Notes: generated by a model not told the origin, from the letters alone. A stretch of DNA of 64,000 nt from Ditylenchus dipsaci (GCA_004194705.1 SADC01000149.1:62001-126000), one strand, 5' to 3'; shown: positions 1 through 12,545, numbered from the stretch's first letter. Program-made: numbers and translations.

Positions 1-37
1 GCAAGTATGATTATATACTATCCGATAGCCTTTTTAT

Positions 38-572
38 GCTGAGGCACGCTGTGTCTGCCGTTTAGGCTGACCTGAAGAAAAATTGTCTCTGCATGAAAAT
101 TAAAAATTTCGATTTTTATATTGGAAAAAACCAAATTATCAGGATAATTCAGCATTTAGTGGGCACATGCCAATTCTAAAGCCAGATTCGCGCTCAGCGT
201 GGCCAGTTTACTTAGAAGTTATAAGAAATAAAGCGAAGTCATCAAAAAATCCGGGTTTTGCCTTGGTCTATTAAAATTAAAAATTTTGCCCCCTCATGTA
301 CTTATTTTTTAAAACCACAGAGGGATAAAGGCAAAATCTCAAATTTTCGATGGCTTTATTCTATTTTTCCGATAACACTTTTAGAAGGAAATCGAATACG
401 ATGAGCACAAATCTGGCCTCAGAATCGGCATGTTATATATAAAAACTGAATTTTCCTGAGGCTTTATTTGGCTAAATTTCTATATAAAGGTCAAAAATTT
501 TAATTTTCATGTCGAGACAATTTTTGTTAGGTAAGCCAAAACGGCATACAACGGCATACGCGTGCCTCGACA
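38..572. mobile_element. MITE-like inverted-repeat element
   Basis: The left end (GAGGCACGC... then AAAATTGTCTC...CATGAAAATTAAAA) is mirrored at the right end (reverse complement of GAGACAATTTTTG...GCGTGCCTCGA). The arms are about 85 bp and the centre carries no coding sequence. Family unknown; target duplication not resolved. Confidence 0.6.
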
Positions 573-860
573 TTAGAAGGGCTATCGACTGGTGTATGAC
601 TCGTGTCTATATCAGCTTTACCCACTGTTGATCTGCTCTTGTAAGCTCAAAATTTTTGAAACCCAAACAAAAAGTGTAGTTTTTCATGTGGTTTGACTTT
701 TTGATAGGTTTAAGCATCAAACTTTGGCGCTTAGTGCAAGCTTGAAAACACACTTAAAGGGGCATGCTCGTCGCCGATGGGTATATTTTGAAAGGCAGGT
801 AGCAGCGAAATTCAAACAAGAATTTATTTGACGAAATTTTGGAAAAGTCGAGGAAAAACT

Positions 861-929
861 TCACCTCGACTGGGAATCGTACCGACGACGAACATTTGCA
901 ATCCGCCGCTGCTATCCCAGTAGGCCACC
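861..929 (-). other. tRNA-like sequence (possible SINE head or tRNA pseudogene)
   Basis: On the minus strand TGGCCTACTGG resembles an A box, and GGTACGATTCC about 50 bases later resembles the B box GGTTCGANTCC. The cloverleaf is poor and the segment lies inside a TTAA MITE, so a functional tRNA is unlikely. Confidence 0.4.
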
Positions 930-1084
930 GTTGCTATTAAACGGAAGAAGTGTTTTTGATTACTTATTCTCCGCAGGGTACTCAACTAAAATTTATTTTA
1001 AAATAATTCTCGTTTTAATTGACCTGGTACCAGTCATGTATAAATCTCCGGCTTTGGCTCTTGCTCCGCTCTGGCTCTGGCTCC

Positions 1085-1355
1085 AAGCAGGAGCAAGAGC
1101 CGGAGCAAATTTTTGAAACTTAAGAGCCCGGTGCAAGAGCAGGAGCAAATTTTTAAAAGTTGAGAGCCCGGAGCAAGAACCGGAGCGAATTTTTTAAAGT
1201 CGAGAGCCCGGAGCGAGAGCCGGAGCAAAATTTTTCAAATGAAGATCTCGGAGCCAAATCCGGAGCAGATTTGTTCAAATGAAGAGCTCGGAGTTAGATT
1301 CAGAGCAAATTTTTGCAAATTGAGAGCCCGGAGCAAGAGCAGGAGCGAAAAATCT
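1085..1355. repeat. Tandem repeat, ~40-bp unit
   Basis: About seven diverged copies of a unit built from GAGAGCCCGGAGCAAGAGCC followed by an AAATTTTT stretch, starting near 1123, 1163, 1202, 1242, 1282 and 1321. Two short overlapping ORFs here are translations of the repeat. Confidence 0.8.
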
Positions 1356-1745
1356 CAAAAATACATCACTGCCTGGTACCCGCCTTTCAAGATATTTCCA
1401 TCGGCGGCGAGCATGCCCCTTTAATCTAGATGAAAGGTGGTTATCTCTTTAGCTGTTAAACCAAAACGAAGCTCAAAAAAAAGTGCTTTACATTGACCTG
1501 CGGCCGCATTTTTGGTTCAAACCGAACTTTGACTTACTATTCAACGGAGAAAGCTGAAAAAAGAGAATATCATAAAATTACAGTGGAGTAGATAAGAGAG
1601 TATACATTCATTTTTGTTTGGTAATACACCATCCAATGGCAGATGAATGACTGGTAATACATCGAAATCCTCGGCAATTGCTCTAATAGAGTATTTTATC
1701 TGAAAAAAATTCAGATTAGTGAAAAAGCTTAATAAAAATGACTAA

Positions 1746-1951
1746 AAGGAACATGCATGTGCGTTACGCATAGATAATGAGACAAGCAGTTCTTTTTTTT
1801 CTTAATAAACAATAAATTTTCTTCCTAGTTTTTAAAAGTTGTATAAGAACATTATTAAATTTCACGCAAAACAAGCAAAAATGAGACGATTCAAAAAAAT
1901 TGTTGGTCGCCGCCTTAATTTTTTAAAACGTAGGAGCATGCCCCTTCAATA
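1746..1951. mobile_element. Degenerate MITE
   Basis: The left AGGAACATGCATGTGCGTTACG and the right end CGTAGGAGCATGCCCCTTC are weakly inverted. The interior (GAGACGATTC..., TCGCCGCCTTAA) matches the reverse complement of the element at 16246-16490, so the two look like members of one family. Confidence 0.45.
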
Positions 1952-2164
1952 GTATTAAAAAACTTGATGACTAGTATAAAATAATTACTTTATGACTAGT
2001 AATAGCGGAGCTCCAAGTAAACACAACACTTGACACATTAGCGTTTATCCTGTAGGGAAATTTGGTGGAGTAGGAATTAATTATACCACCCTCAACATAG
2101 TTCATTTCCGCTAGGATGCCTGAAATTTGTGCCATTACTTTCATCACTTACTCCGAAACCACGT

Positions 2165-2248
2165 CATATTCCATTTTTAACACAAGGCCAAAAAAATTAC
2201 AAGGTTGAAAATAGAGGGCCATGGCCTTCTATTAGATTAAATACGGTA
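2165..2248. mobile_element. Half of a TACCGTAT-type MITE
   Basis: The segment ends in ...GGCCATGGCCTTCTATTAGATTAAATACGGTA, matching one end of the complete copy at 30301-30448. The other end is not found. Confidence 0.5.
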
Positions 2249-2499
2249 GTCGGATATGGGATCGTGGTATAACAGCATTATAAAACATATAAAAATCTTA
2301 AATTTCCGCTGACTTTCAAAATCTGAATAACTCTTTTTAGTATTGCAATATCTGAACCTACCTAATGTCCTGTTGACTTCAGCTGCGGAAATAAATAGGT
2401 TGAATCCGCTTGATGTTGAAGCATAAGAAAGACTAAACCTTATTAAAATACTTAGGAATATATACAGCCATGCAGAGGGTTGAAGTGCTGAGCATTTCA

Positions 2500-4550
2500 T
2501 AGCGCAGTCTTATATAAATCACAAATAAATCGATTTAGTGCAGGCTGCGGAGTTTGCCACACTCTCCGGGCATTCTAATTTTTTTGTTAGTTAATCTACT
2601 GGCTGAAGTATTGATAGGTTGCACACGTACACACCTGCAATACTGAAACAATCAAACATTTTTAATATATAGACAATTGCCCTAAAGCATAAGAATTTAC
2701 CATCCTCTTATTAATTGTTGATGGACAAATTGGAGGGAAAGAAAATGGCAACATGTTTTGAGCAACAAATAATCGATTCAACAAAAACTTTTTTTCTGCT
2801 TTCTTTAAGGAAAAAAAATATTCCATAAATCACATAAATTTGCATAATGATGTGTTGAGCGTGTATTCAGCATGTTTTAACTGTAGGCTTTGTTATTCTC
2901 GGCTTTTTTGTAATTTTGATGACTTATACTTAGATGGCTATTCGATATTTGAAATAAAATTAAAAAAAAACAACATCCATAAATCCAGAAGTTTCAAAAA
3001 CTGTATGGCTCGATTTTTTGTTTTTCGTGTTTTTAAGCACTTGTTTATGTTGAAATATATTTACAGAAATCTTAAATCAATCGAGAATTGCAAAAAGATG
3101 CTAAGAGTTGCTGAAATAGGATCTAAGGTAAGATTGTCACTATGTCGGCACTCCAAACTCAGCTTATATGTAGTCGAAATTCGACACAAGGCCACCTGAA
3201 TATTGACCGAAAAGTGTGCAAATAAAAGGTTACAGGGTTATCTCTCTACCGGCCAACCCTACATAACCTTATTCTTAGGGCATTACATAAAGGTTTTCGT
3301 ATATCAGCAGAAAATAAATTTTTGCACATTACATTCCTGAAGCTCTTTTAGCTATAAGAAAGCATAACGAAATGTCCCCATACCGTGTAAATGGGTTCTT
3401 TTATTTTAAAAATTAGAATTTCCGAACTAACTAAAAAACATGAAAAAAATATTTTCTAGCAGCCATTTTTCGCTAGTGCAAAGAAGTGATAAAGCAAAGG
3501 CCACAAAAGAATAATAGACTACTTTGTAAGGACAAGGGTTCAATTTAGAGGGGAATGTGCCTTTAAGCAATAAATTGAGTCAATTTTATTGAATTGTGTT
3601 CTCAATCCAACCAATCAAAAGTTATTCCCTTGTTAAGATTGAATTTTTTGCTCTTTAGTTAAATGCAAACTCGATACCGACTGGCATTTATCTTTTAAAG
3701 ACTGGCCTTCTCTCAATTTGTCTCAAGTTATTCTTTATTTTCCAAGCAGTTGTGTGTAGAATAGGGTTGAAAAAAAAGCAAATTAATATTTATACAAAAG
3801 TTGGTTCTTCAAAACTAAAATCTAAATAAAGTTCGGTAATGGATTTTTTTTCAAATTTAATTTGTGTGATTTTTCTATTTCGCGCAACAAATTTTTTTGT
3901 AAACCATAGTGAATTTTCGTGATATAATAATGTAATTTTTTTGAACACAAGAAAGACAAAAAATTCAAGAAATTTGTGCAAAAATATTCGTCATTTAAAA
4001 TTGCATCCCCCTCCCCCCCTAAGAATCCGACCTTTTAAAATTGCTGTAACTATCCTTGCAAACAACAAGTTCAGGCTTAGCCTTAGGCTTGGGGGCAGGC
4101 CAGCGAACAGAAGTTGTGACTAATAATGAGTTTACGCACATTTTCCGGGGTCTGGGACATAAATTTGGGTACTTTTTACTAAAGTAAAAAGGTGAAAATC
4201 GTTGGGGGGGGGGTGGGGAGGGTATTCGCTACTAGGGTCGAATATTCCTGTTTTCAAAAAATTCTAAAATCCACCTAGCAAAGAATGCATCTGCACCTTG
4301 AACTTACAAGTATAGACATCTGTGTGTATATATAAATAAATGTCTAGCAAAAAGAAGACGAGGTAGTGCTCGCGTCACACAGACCAGGATTAGTGCAATC
4401 CAACCAAAACATTGGGGCCAACAAGTTGACAGCTTTTTAGGTCTGGCAAAAAGTGTCAGTTGGTGTGTGGGTTTGGTTCAAAATAGATGCAGGCTAGCTT
4501 GTTTGAACAAGAAAATAGCAAAGATTTTTGCTAGCTAATAATTTAATGTA
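2500..4550. other. Stretch without a supported gene
   Basis: AT-rich DNA with no exon having good splice sites and convincing composition. A 119-codon open frame at 2840-3199 has no recognisable motif. Homopolymer C and G runs occur near 4010 and 4205. Nothing else recognised. Confidence 0.6.
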
Positions 4551-4589
4551 TCACCTTTCATCTATTGGGTGTAAACAAAAAATTCGGCG

Positions 4590-5286
4590 CTACCGGAGTA
4601 TACCCCCCCAAATGAAATTTTTTTAAAGTGTTTCCAAACACCCTATATCGACCTAAAATTGCCTCAGAAGCTCGAAAAAGGCATTTTTTGTGTTCTAGTC
4701 AATAAAAAATTGAGTTTTGGGACCACCTAAATATACCTATTTTGACCATTTTTGAAGGGATTTAGGGCCATATTAGGGTGGGAAAAGGACCAAAAAAGGG
4801 CCAATTTAGTGTGAAAAGGAAGATGTTGAACATAGTTTTGTTAACTGGGGCCTACCGCATAAAGAAACTCTGGTATGCATACATTTTTTATGCATCCAGA
4901 GTCACTTTGGAGTGATTTGCGTCTAAGGTATGTGGGTGTGCGCATCTCAACCCCAAGCAACCAAGCCCCTGCGCCCCGAAGGGGGCGCAGGGGGCTTGGT
5001 TGGTTAGAGATGCGCGCACTCACTTACCTCAGACATAATTCCGAGCCAGACTCTTGAACAAAAATGCATTTAGAGACTATTTTTGCCCAGCTCCAGTGAC
5101 CAAAACATGCCAAAACAGGCAAATGGTCGAAATTTCAAAATGTCGAAAGCTCAATTTTTTATTAACCAAAACTCAAAAATAATGTCTTTTTTGAACTCCC
5201 GAGGCAATTTTGGGTCGATATAGGTGTTTAAAAACACTTTAAAAAAAATTCATTGGGGGGGGGGGGGGGGGATTATACTCCGGTAG
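4590..5286. mobile_element. Large hairpin repeat, family A, copy 1
   Basis: The terminal inverted repeat CTACCGGAGTATA is followed by a C run at the left and mirrored by a G run plus TATACTCCGGTAG at the right. The centre is a strong palindrome (AACCAAGCCCC...GGGGCTTGGTTGG). Related copies occur near 23229-23927, 31398-31812 and 44643-45323, with fragments near 26270 and 53180. No transposase frame. Confidence 0.8.
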
Positions 5287-5351
5287 GGTCAAAAATTCTT
5301 ATTTCTGCTGGTTCAGATCCAGAAGACAAGACTGCAAAAGTCGATACAATC

Positions 5352-6170
5352 ATTAATATGACAAAAATTGAAAGAATAGTTACACGGTTCTTACAAATAG
5401 TATAGGGTTCCTAGGGGTGTTCTGAAACGTAGACGAAGAGCTTGTACCAATAGTTTATAAAATCTTTGTTCTTTGTTGTATCTTTGTTCACCTTTCTCTC
5501 TTACAGAAATAAAACCTAAAAAATCAAGATACCGTATATTTTCTATTAATCGCCCATGGGGGATTATTTTTCAACCCTCGAAAAATCCGGAAATTGCCAA
5601 TCAAAAATAGCCTTAACTCTTAACTCTGAAATCCTAGTCAAAAAACGGGGGTGAGGATTATTAGAGAATATACGGTGTATAAGATTTAAAAGAATGTTTA
5701 AAAACCAAAAAGTGAAACGGTTATCATATGACAGCTATTCGTGAAAAAACTGTGCCATCCATCAATTAATTCACATAAAACAGGAGTATTGCTGACAATT
5801 GTATTGCCCGGAAGCTGGTGCATTGTTAACAACCGAAAAAAGAATAATTTTATATAATTATCCTCAGCCTAATCAATTTTTTACAAGTAGAAAGCAAAAT
5901 CGGATCAAGAAAACTAAATTTTACTTTTTAAATGCTAGTTTGCTTAGTCAGATTCTGCACTTTACCTTGAAAAAAAACATGACTTAGAGTTGACTCAAAA
6001 AATAACCGGGTAATATTTGTTTTCAATACGGATACTGCGATGCATTTAAAATTTAAAACAATATTTCAAAATTTTATATTTGAAATAGAATGATTAATAT
6101 GACAAACATTGAAAAAAATAGTTACACGGTTCTTACAAATGGTATAGCGGTTCCAAGGGGTGTTCAATCC
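5352..6170 (+). repeat. Diverged direct duplication
   Basis: The segment at 5352-5435 (ATTAATATGACAAAAATTG..., GTTACACGGTTCTTACAAAT) recurs at about 6092-6170 with substitutions and small indels. The second copy opens a 62-codon frame with no known motif. Confidence 0.55.
5530..5678. mobile_element. TACCGTAT-type MITE
   Basis: Starts TACCGTATATTTTCTATTAAT and ends ATTATTAGAGAATATACGGT, an inverted repeat with TA at the ends. About 150 bp, non-coding, with an interior shared with other copies (CGCCCATGGGGGATTATTTT). Confidence 0.65.
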
Positions 6171-6199
6171 AACCAAGAAGAGAGAAGCAGAGAAAAAGT

Positions 6200-7200
6200 A
6201 GTCGAAATCTTGGTGACAAAAAATTTTGTGATTCTGATTAGAGAGCTTGAAGAGAAAGTTAATTTTTATGTGGCCTAGGTGACCGGCCCCGGCCTTGAAA
6301 AACGGCTCCGGCTCGGCTTGGTCCCTCAACACAGTCTGTTACACACACCTTTTAATATTTTCATATCCATGAAGAGCCAAGATATCAACATTGAAAGAAG
6401 TATACACAATTCAAGGAAAAAAATTCTTGAAAAAATAAAGAGTGAGAAAATGTTCTGGCATATTTGCTAAAACAAAAGTCAACTGTGAAAAAAATAATCG
6501 TGGGAAGATGCCTCTTCCCAAAAGCATCCAGGCGGAATAGTAGGCGGGAACTTAATATTCTTGTACCTCCAATTCCTAAACAATAACCACCATTTCATTT
6601 TGCTTTGCATAAAACAATGGGTTACATGGGCAAAAGAGTTGAAACCATTCCCTGGCGGGCATTATTTATCAGGCTTGCAGAAAAAAGATTTATGACCCAA
6701 TGACCACCTGAAAAAAGTTTTGGATGCAAGATGAGTTATGTAAAAGAGAAACACCTGTTTGTTAGGCAGACATTTGGCCTTTTAGAGGCTGGACATGTCT
6801 AGCAATATGTTTGCACAAACTAGTCTTAGAGAAGATAAGATGCTGGGTCAGACTTCAAGAGGGAGCAAATAAGGCAGGGAGAAGAGCTAAATATAAAAGA
6901 AAACGGATCATATCACATTGTCGCAACCCTCACCCAAATCTCAAGCGGATCAGAACAATTTAATGAAGTTTTTTTTGTAGAATCGAGAGTATTTAAAAAC
7001 ATATAAAACCATCAGAACTCAAATAGGCTGAAAATTTACGCCATCCATTGAGCCTCGCTCAATGCATATATTCTACTATTTATAGCATGAAAATTCTTTG
7101 GTCCGCACTCAGGTCGGCGTCTGTGCCTGAATGTTGACCTAAGCATTTTTATACAAAATTTTACGATAAAATGAGCTTGTTAATAGCTCATTTTAAATCC
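6200..7200. other. Stretch without a supported gene
   Basis: Holds two short frames that could be gene remnants: 33 codons from 6369, and 25 codons from about 6626 containing IPWRALF. Neither has convincing splice context or a recognised domain. The rest is AT-rich and unassigned. Confidence 0.5.
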
Positions 7201-7220
7201 TGAATTTCAGCTACAAGATA

Positions 7221-7427
7221 TTAGGTCGTCTCAAAACTTTTGCAACCGATACTTTTGTAATTTTCGTATTGATATACAAATAATATACCGTTTTGTAGCC
7301 TGGTTTCAATCGTCAGCTCTTGTTTACCATCATCCCCAAGTCGTTGCTTTAGTTCTCCAAGTAAATTTTTTTCGGAATTTTTAAAACTTTTTCTCATTTT
7401 TGCACTGCTTTCCGATAAATAGAACAA
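7221..7427 (-). other. Possible coding exon, unidentified
   Basis: A minus-strand frame of about 68 codons has protein-like composition around NLLGELKQRLGDDGKQEL, a lysine-, glutamate- and leucine-rich pattern. A potential GT donor lies after LQN. I cannot connect it to other exons by phase and recognise no family. It may be a remnant or a chance frame. Confidence 0.25.
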
Positions 7428-7720
7428 TATTATTTTAAAAGAATTTTAAAAAATTAAAAATAGCAAAAATAAAGTTTTTTGGAAAAAGTCTGCTTGGAGG
7501 ACCAAGGCTAATTCACTAATGCAATTGAATAAATTTTTGACTATTGTCAATTGCACCAGTCAGTTGACTATTTCACAACCCTAGTGAAAAGCATGCCTTT
7601 AATTTTAACAATTTTTCATTAAAAATAGTCTGCAGAGCCTAAAAATATAAACATGAGAATTCAAAGAATAAGAAGCATATAAAAGTTTGTACAACAGTTA
7701 GCCTATTTTTAGACTGCCCT

Positions 7721-7951
7721 ACGACCGGTACACATTATGACCGGGCACAACGACCGGGTACATTTTTTTTTGAAAAGTTAAAAAAGTACGCTTAAACCAC
7801 ACGTTTGAGTCCGTCCTAACGGGCGCTGGCCTACCCTTGCCTAAGTCTAAGTGCGCAAAAAAATAAAAAAATCGAAAAAAAATTTAAAAATTAACAGGGG
7901 GACCAAGGCGAAATTTGGCACTGTACCCGGTCATAATGTGTACCCGGTCGT
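7721..7951. mobile_element. MITE with ACGACCGGTACACATT ends
   Basis: Left ACGACCGGTACACATTATGA, then CCGGGCACAACGACCGGGTACA. The right end carries TACCCGGTCATAATGTGTACCCGGTCGT in inverted order. About 230 bp, non-coding. Confidence 0.7.
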
Positions 7952-8039
7952 TGGTATAGCATTTTTTAAAGAAGATAATATGCATCGTTAAATAATTTTA
8001 GTAGAACAAAAAGTCACAAATGCTTGTCTGTTTTAGCAG

Positions 8040-8210
8040 AAAAGGCACAAAAAGAGAACAAATGGCTTGAAGAAGGGCAGCACAGAAGGCTATTTGGAGG
8101 GAAGTAGTAGAAGACGAAGAGTAATCTTACGTAACAACTCAACCTCTAGAACAAGTGGAACAGCACGAACAGGAAGGATGATGATGATGGCACAACAACA
8201 TCTAGTTCTC
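8040..8210 (+). pseudogene. Possible coding remnant
   Basis: After a good acceptor (TGTTTTAGCAG) the three frames carry alternating protein-like pieces (KENKWLEEGQH, AIWREVVEDEE, EQVEQHEQEG, then DDDDGTTTSSS) that cannot be read without several frame changes. This looks like an acidic coding segment with indels, but the protein is not recognised. Confidence 0.2.
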
Positions 8211-8264
8211 TTTTCATATTTACACTCGCTAAAAAAATTATTTTCTCTTGTAAAATGCCATAAT

Positions 8265-8420
8265 TACCGTATGACCTCTATTAACCGCCCCCTTTAATAA
8301 TTCCCCTCCCGCCATATTTTACAAGGATTTCAGAGTAAAGGCCATCTCGATTTACAATTTCAAAATTTTTCAGAGGTTGGAAAATAACTCTCTATGGGGG
8401 AATAGGGTTAATATAGTATA
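8265..8420. mobile_element. Degenerate TACCGTAT-type MITE
   Basis: Begins TACCGTATGACCTCTATTAA. The right end (GGGGGAATAGGGTTAATATAG) is a decayed inverted copy. The interior resembles 5530-5678. Confidence 0.45.
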
Positions 8421-8576
8421 TAAAGTATATACAAAATATCATTTAAGGGTAGTGCCGTAGCTGTGTCACAAAAACTTTTGCTCTATATGTGTTGAGGTTG
8501 CCGCCGAAACAAATATGCCTTTATATCCGCTTGTCGTTGTTTTCGGGTTATCAAAGTTTTCGCCTTGGTCCCCTAT

Positions 8577-8773
8577 CAGGGTTTGCAATTTTAAAGTAAT
8601 TTTTTCACGATTTTGGAAATGCTAGATAGTGTTACTAGCATTTTTCAGACTTTGAAAAATGCTAGTAATTTCACTGTCATTTGACTAGGTTTTTACTAGC
8701 ATTTTTCAAAGTTTTAAAAATTCTAGTAAAGAGGTTCTTGGCAAATCGTACGTTTTCGAAATTGCAAACCCTG
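8577..8773. mobile_element. hAT-type MITE
   Basis: The terminal inverted repeat CAGGGTTTGCAATTT / AAATTGCAAACCCTG fits the hAT terminal pattern (CAGGG). The interior repeats a TACTAGCATTTTTCA motif. The flanks (TCCCCTAT and CCCCTACT) are similar but not a perfect 8-bp duplication. Confidence 0.65.
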
Positions 8774-8779
8774 CCCCTA

Positions 8780-10285
8780 CTGTTTTGAAAAAAATTTAAA
8801 AATTTTCATTCACCTAATTTTTGGCATTTATCCTGCATTTTGGTAGAAAGAAATACTTCTGATGTTATAAATGTTATCAAATACTTCTCACTAATTCTCA
8901 TTAATTACCGACTGACCATTTAAACAAAAAATCACTCATACTTTTTCAAGCAAATTAATTCCTCTCTTTTTAATGCAACTCATCAATCAAAAGGTGCCAG
9001 AAAAAGGTAACATCACACCAGAATAAATTTGGGACTGAATTTTTTTTGCTTCACTGATTGCATTGGCTGGTCAATATATTTTTTTTGAGTGGCAAGTGCC
9101 GCTTAAGAGCAGCTAACCTCATTAAAATTTGCATAAACCCTGTTTTCTGCTCATTTTTCGGCTTTTCTCTTTTAGCAAAAAGTGGAGTTTGTATAGTAGG
9201 TAAAATAATAGCTTGGCTGCATTAGTGAGGAAAATTCTTTTTGTTAAATAATAAACAAAAGTGAAAGTTATTGGTTAGAAAAAAGTGTAATATTTTGTAA
9301 ACAAAATATTTAAAAAGAGCTTTATGGATTATGGTGAAATGGTGTCAGACGTTTGTTGAAATAAATTGTTGATTGAGTTCTAAAAGAAAACAAATATTGT
9401 GGATATTTCTATGTCCAACTGTGCCTTGCAAAATAAATTGATGGCTTTTAATTGAAAAATCAGTGGCTGATAGCAGTGCGTGGATGTTTTTTCAGGTTAT
9501 AATGTAGATGTCAGTTGAATACAATAATACATCGACAGCTCTATCGACTCTGAATGTTCGACCAAAAAATTGGCTTTGTAGTTGGGTAGTACACTGTAAA
9601 TATATTGTTTCACTTTTTCCTGTTAATTTTTTAGGCTTATACTTCAGTGAATATTGGACCAGCGTAGGTTAGGACGGACTTTAAAAATGCTGTGATTAGT
9701 ATTTTGAAGTACTTTTTAGCGTACGCTGGCCGCAGTTCATTATATAGTCATAAAAGACAGTACCAATCTAAGCAACAATCGAAAATAATAATAAAAAGGG
9801 CAACTTGTTTCCACGCGTATACCTTCAAATATCGGCATTTTTCAAAAGTATGAGCAGTGAGCTAAAATCTAAATTAGTACAAAAATTCACACCATAACGT
9901 CAAATACAGAAGTAATTCTAGTATGAAATTAACTGTAAAAATTAAATTATTCAGGACGGAATTTCGTTACAGCTGTTTTATTTAAAATCTCCTGCTAGAG
10001 TTGGCCTGGAATTTGATTGAGTCAAACCCGGAATTCCCAAATATTTTTGTAATTTTTTCAATTTTTCGAAAATCTTTGGTGTCACTCTGCACAATGTTAA
10101 ATTCTGCGCTAGATGGACAGTCTTCGTTACCAAAGAAATAACGCCTATTAAAGATGAAAACTTCGGTCCAATTCCATTATTATTTCGGATCGGAACTCCG
10201 GTCTGAATTAAACTGGGGTTTCTAGCTTCTAAGGGTATTATAATTCTGGTAAATAGGAGTTTTACAATGTCCGTCGTCTATCTAA
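8780..10285. other. Stretch without a supported gene
   Basis: AT-rich DNA with short open frames only. GACGGACT- and CGCTGGCC-containing segments near 7810 and 9660-9735 may be degenerate repeat pieces. Nothing else recognised. Confidence 0.55.
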
Positions 10286-10288
10286 CTA

Positions 10289-10445
10289 CAGTTGAAACTC
10301 GATTTAACGAATTTCAAGGGACCGGCCAAAAAATTTCGTTAAATTGAGTTTTCGTTAAATCGAGTTTCGCTTTCACGAGTTTTTAAAATTTTCGTTAAAT
10401 CGAGTTTTTCATTAAATAGAGTTTCGTTAAATCGAGTTTTGACTG
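10289..10445. mobile_element. TA-flanked MITE with CAGTTGAAACTCG ends
   Basis: Flanked by TA on both sides. The left CAGTTGAAACTCGATTTAAC is mirrored by GTTAAATCGAGTTTTGACTG. The structure fits Tc1/mariner-type non-autonomous elements. Confidence 0.65.
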
Positions 10446-11058
10446 TACACCAAAGATTTTCAAAAAAATTACAAAAATATATGTTTCGGCTACGCCTATG
10501 CTCTTATACAGCAGTGTAAAAGGCTGGCTCTACTTGCAATTAACACCCTTTCCTTCAAAATCCACTGTTTTTACAAGTGTCTCCATGAAACGAAACGATA
10601 TTTGGCGCTACTGAAATATTAAAAAATGCTGTTCTTTTGCTTTAAATATATTGTCTTGCCTGCAACTGTTTGAGAAGTGACAGATGTTCAATTTACGGTT
10701 ATTATTACAGCCTTGTCTTCTCTAATTACCTTTTCTTTTTTGGCTTTGACTGTTTGCAAAATATAACAGAACAAAAATCTAGAGAATGATTTTCGAAATT
10801 ATTTATTAAAGGACCATACTTGTTAATGACAATGATAATTTGGCCAATTCTAAAGCATGGTAGTTTTTCTTGCATCAGATATATTTTTTTTTGCATCAGA
10901 TCTATTTTGCATCAGATATAATTTATTTTGCATCAGATTTTTCTTATTTTTGCATCATATCTGTTTTTTGCATCAGATTCCTTGTTTTGCGTTATATATG
11001 ATGGAGTTCCTTCAACCTATTGCTTGCTTATATTTTATATCATGTATGCAGGCTCAAC

Positions 11059-12231
11059 ATGAATATAGAAAATTTGGGAAATCTCAGCGTGCATTCCATT
11101 CAACAAACATCGTTGCTTAATGATGAATCGGAAGTGGAAGCATCCTCGTCTCCTAAGCGCACTCGTCGTGGTGTCAAAAATATCGCCAGAAAGATTGTGA
11201 AGGAATTTGCTGATGTAGAATCCTTCTTAGCCTGGTTTGAACAGGAAAAATCAAAATGGAAAATGTAAGATATTTTATTTTGCATTATTCGGACACTAAC
11301 AGAATTTTCAGTCTCGTAGGCCACCAGAATGAGCAGTCCAAGGTGGATACTTACGTATGCAAGTTCAGTCGAAAGAAGGGACACAGCTGCCCGAAGAAAT
11401 GCTATGTGGTTTTTGACAATGAATCCACGGCTGTCAAGGTGGAAGAATCACTTGGCGAACATCAGGATGAGAAAGGTCAAGAAGCTTCCAAGCTCTGTGA
11501 TGAAGTAAAAAATCGAATCCAAGAAGGTTTGGACAAAAACAAACTGCTCTCCAAGTCATGAAAATGATGACTGATGTGAGCATGAGATCTTTATGATAAT
11601 AGTTGGCAACTGAACATTTTTCAGGAAGGCTGTCGAAATCTTCCATCACAGGGCAGATCGAAAATTTTATGAATCGAAGGCGAAAGCAGCAGTTTCCAGC
11701 AATGGAAAAGATGACCGCAGAAAGTTTAAGACGTTACGCTTCGACAAAGAATAGTATTCCTGACGATCTTGATGAAGTCTTCGTCGTTGGTTTCCACGTG
11801 TCAGAAATTCCACATCAAAATTTGAGCTTTCATGTAGTCTGGTCTACTCCACGTCTTATGCAGAGGCAAAAGAGGCAAACTCTCTTACAGGTAACTCTTC
11901 AAGCAAGAATACAAGAATTAGTTTTTTATAGATTGATTCCACCTACAAGTTGCTCTGGGCTGGTTATCCTGTTCAAGTCTTCGGTTTCTCTGATGTCGAG
12001 AGAAAATTCTTTCCAACTGGTCTAGCAATTGGTTCCGGAGAAACGATTGATACTTACGAGCGCATAATTTAAACAGTTTTCCAAGGAGATAAAGATGCAT
12101 GTGAAGCAGTCTTGGCAGATGGCTGTCATGCAATATCTTCAGGTATATAAAAAAATTCACGCCAAAACTTTTTTTCTTAAGCTGTGGAAAGAGCTCTTCC
12201 AAACGCTATTCGTCTCATGTGCTGGGCTCAT
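11059..12231 (+). pseudogene. MULE transposase, truncated
   Basis: Exons by splice sites and frame: 11059-11264, 11312-11575, 11625-11890, 11932-12142 and 12182-12231, with introns of 39-49 bp. The second exon has a Cys/His-rich segment (YVCKFSRKKGHSCPKKC) like a FLYWCH-type zinc finger. Later exons show MULE features: SIPDDLDEVFVV, the first catalytic aspartate in IDSTYKLLWAGYPV, the second in ADGCHA, and RLMCWAH. The final catalytic glutamate region is missing. One in-frame TAA at 12070-12072 replaces a probable Gln codon. The frame also slips at AAA (11541-11543) and GGG (11651-11653); one added base at each restores continuity, so these could be consensus errors. Overall a dead or truncated copy. 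Confidence 0.85.
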
Positions 12232-12396
12232 GTAAGAATAGAAATATCGATAGAAAACTAAAAGGGATTAGCAGTACTGCAATCAGAGAAGAATAGAAAA
12301 GGACATATTCCTTTTGCAGGAATCTGTTACTTCAGATGGTTTTCGACTAGGTTGGCTTTTCAGTGACTACAAGTAGGTATATAAAATTTGTAGGTG

Positions 12397-12545
12397 CTAC
12401 CAGACAATTTCTAATATTTTTAGAATTTGTCGCGCGACATTTTCTAATATTTTTCGGTAAATTCGGTTGTTTTGTCCCGAATTTACCGAAAAATATTAGA
12501 AATGTCGCGCGACAAATTCTAAAAATATTAGAAATTGTCTGGTAG
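12397..12545. mobile_element. Near-perfect palindromic MITE nested in the MULE
   Basis: CTACCAGACAATTTC at the left and GAAATTGTCTGGTAG at the right; the whole 149 bp folds as one hairpin with a loop of about 12 bases. It interrupts the C-terminal part of the MULE. Confidence 0.85.

Larger units (their letters stand above)
758..1420. mobile_element. TTAA-flanked MITE with internal tandem repeats
   Basis: The ends AGGGGCATGCTCGTCGCCGA and the reverse complement of TCGGCGGCGAGCATGCCCCT form a terminal inverted repeat. Both are bordered by TTAA (754-757 and 1421-1424), the target duplication seen for piggyBac-like and some other DNA transposons. Inside are a tRNA-like segment and an array of units of about 40 bp. 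No transposase. Confidence 0.75.

Noticed and set aside
2840..3199. 119-codon open frame
   Set aside because: Rich in F, K, N, C and Y as expected of AT-rich chance frames, with no motif or splice context.
10857..11120. 87-codon frame rich in FCIR/FLHQ repeats
   Set aside because: It is the translated subterminal GCATCAGAT array at the left end of the MULE.
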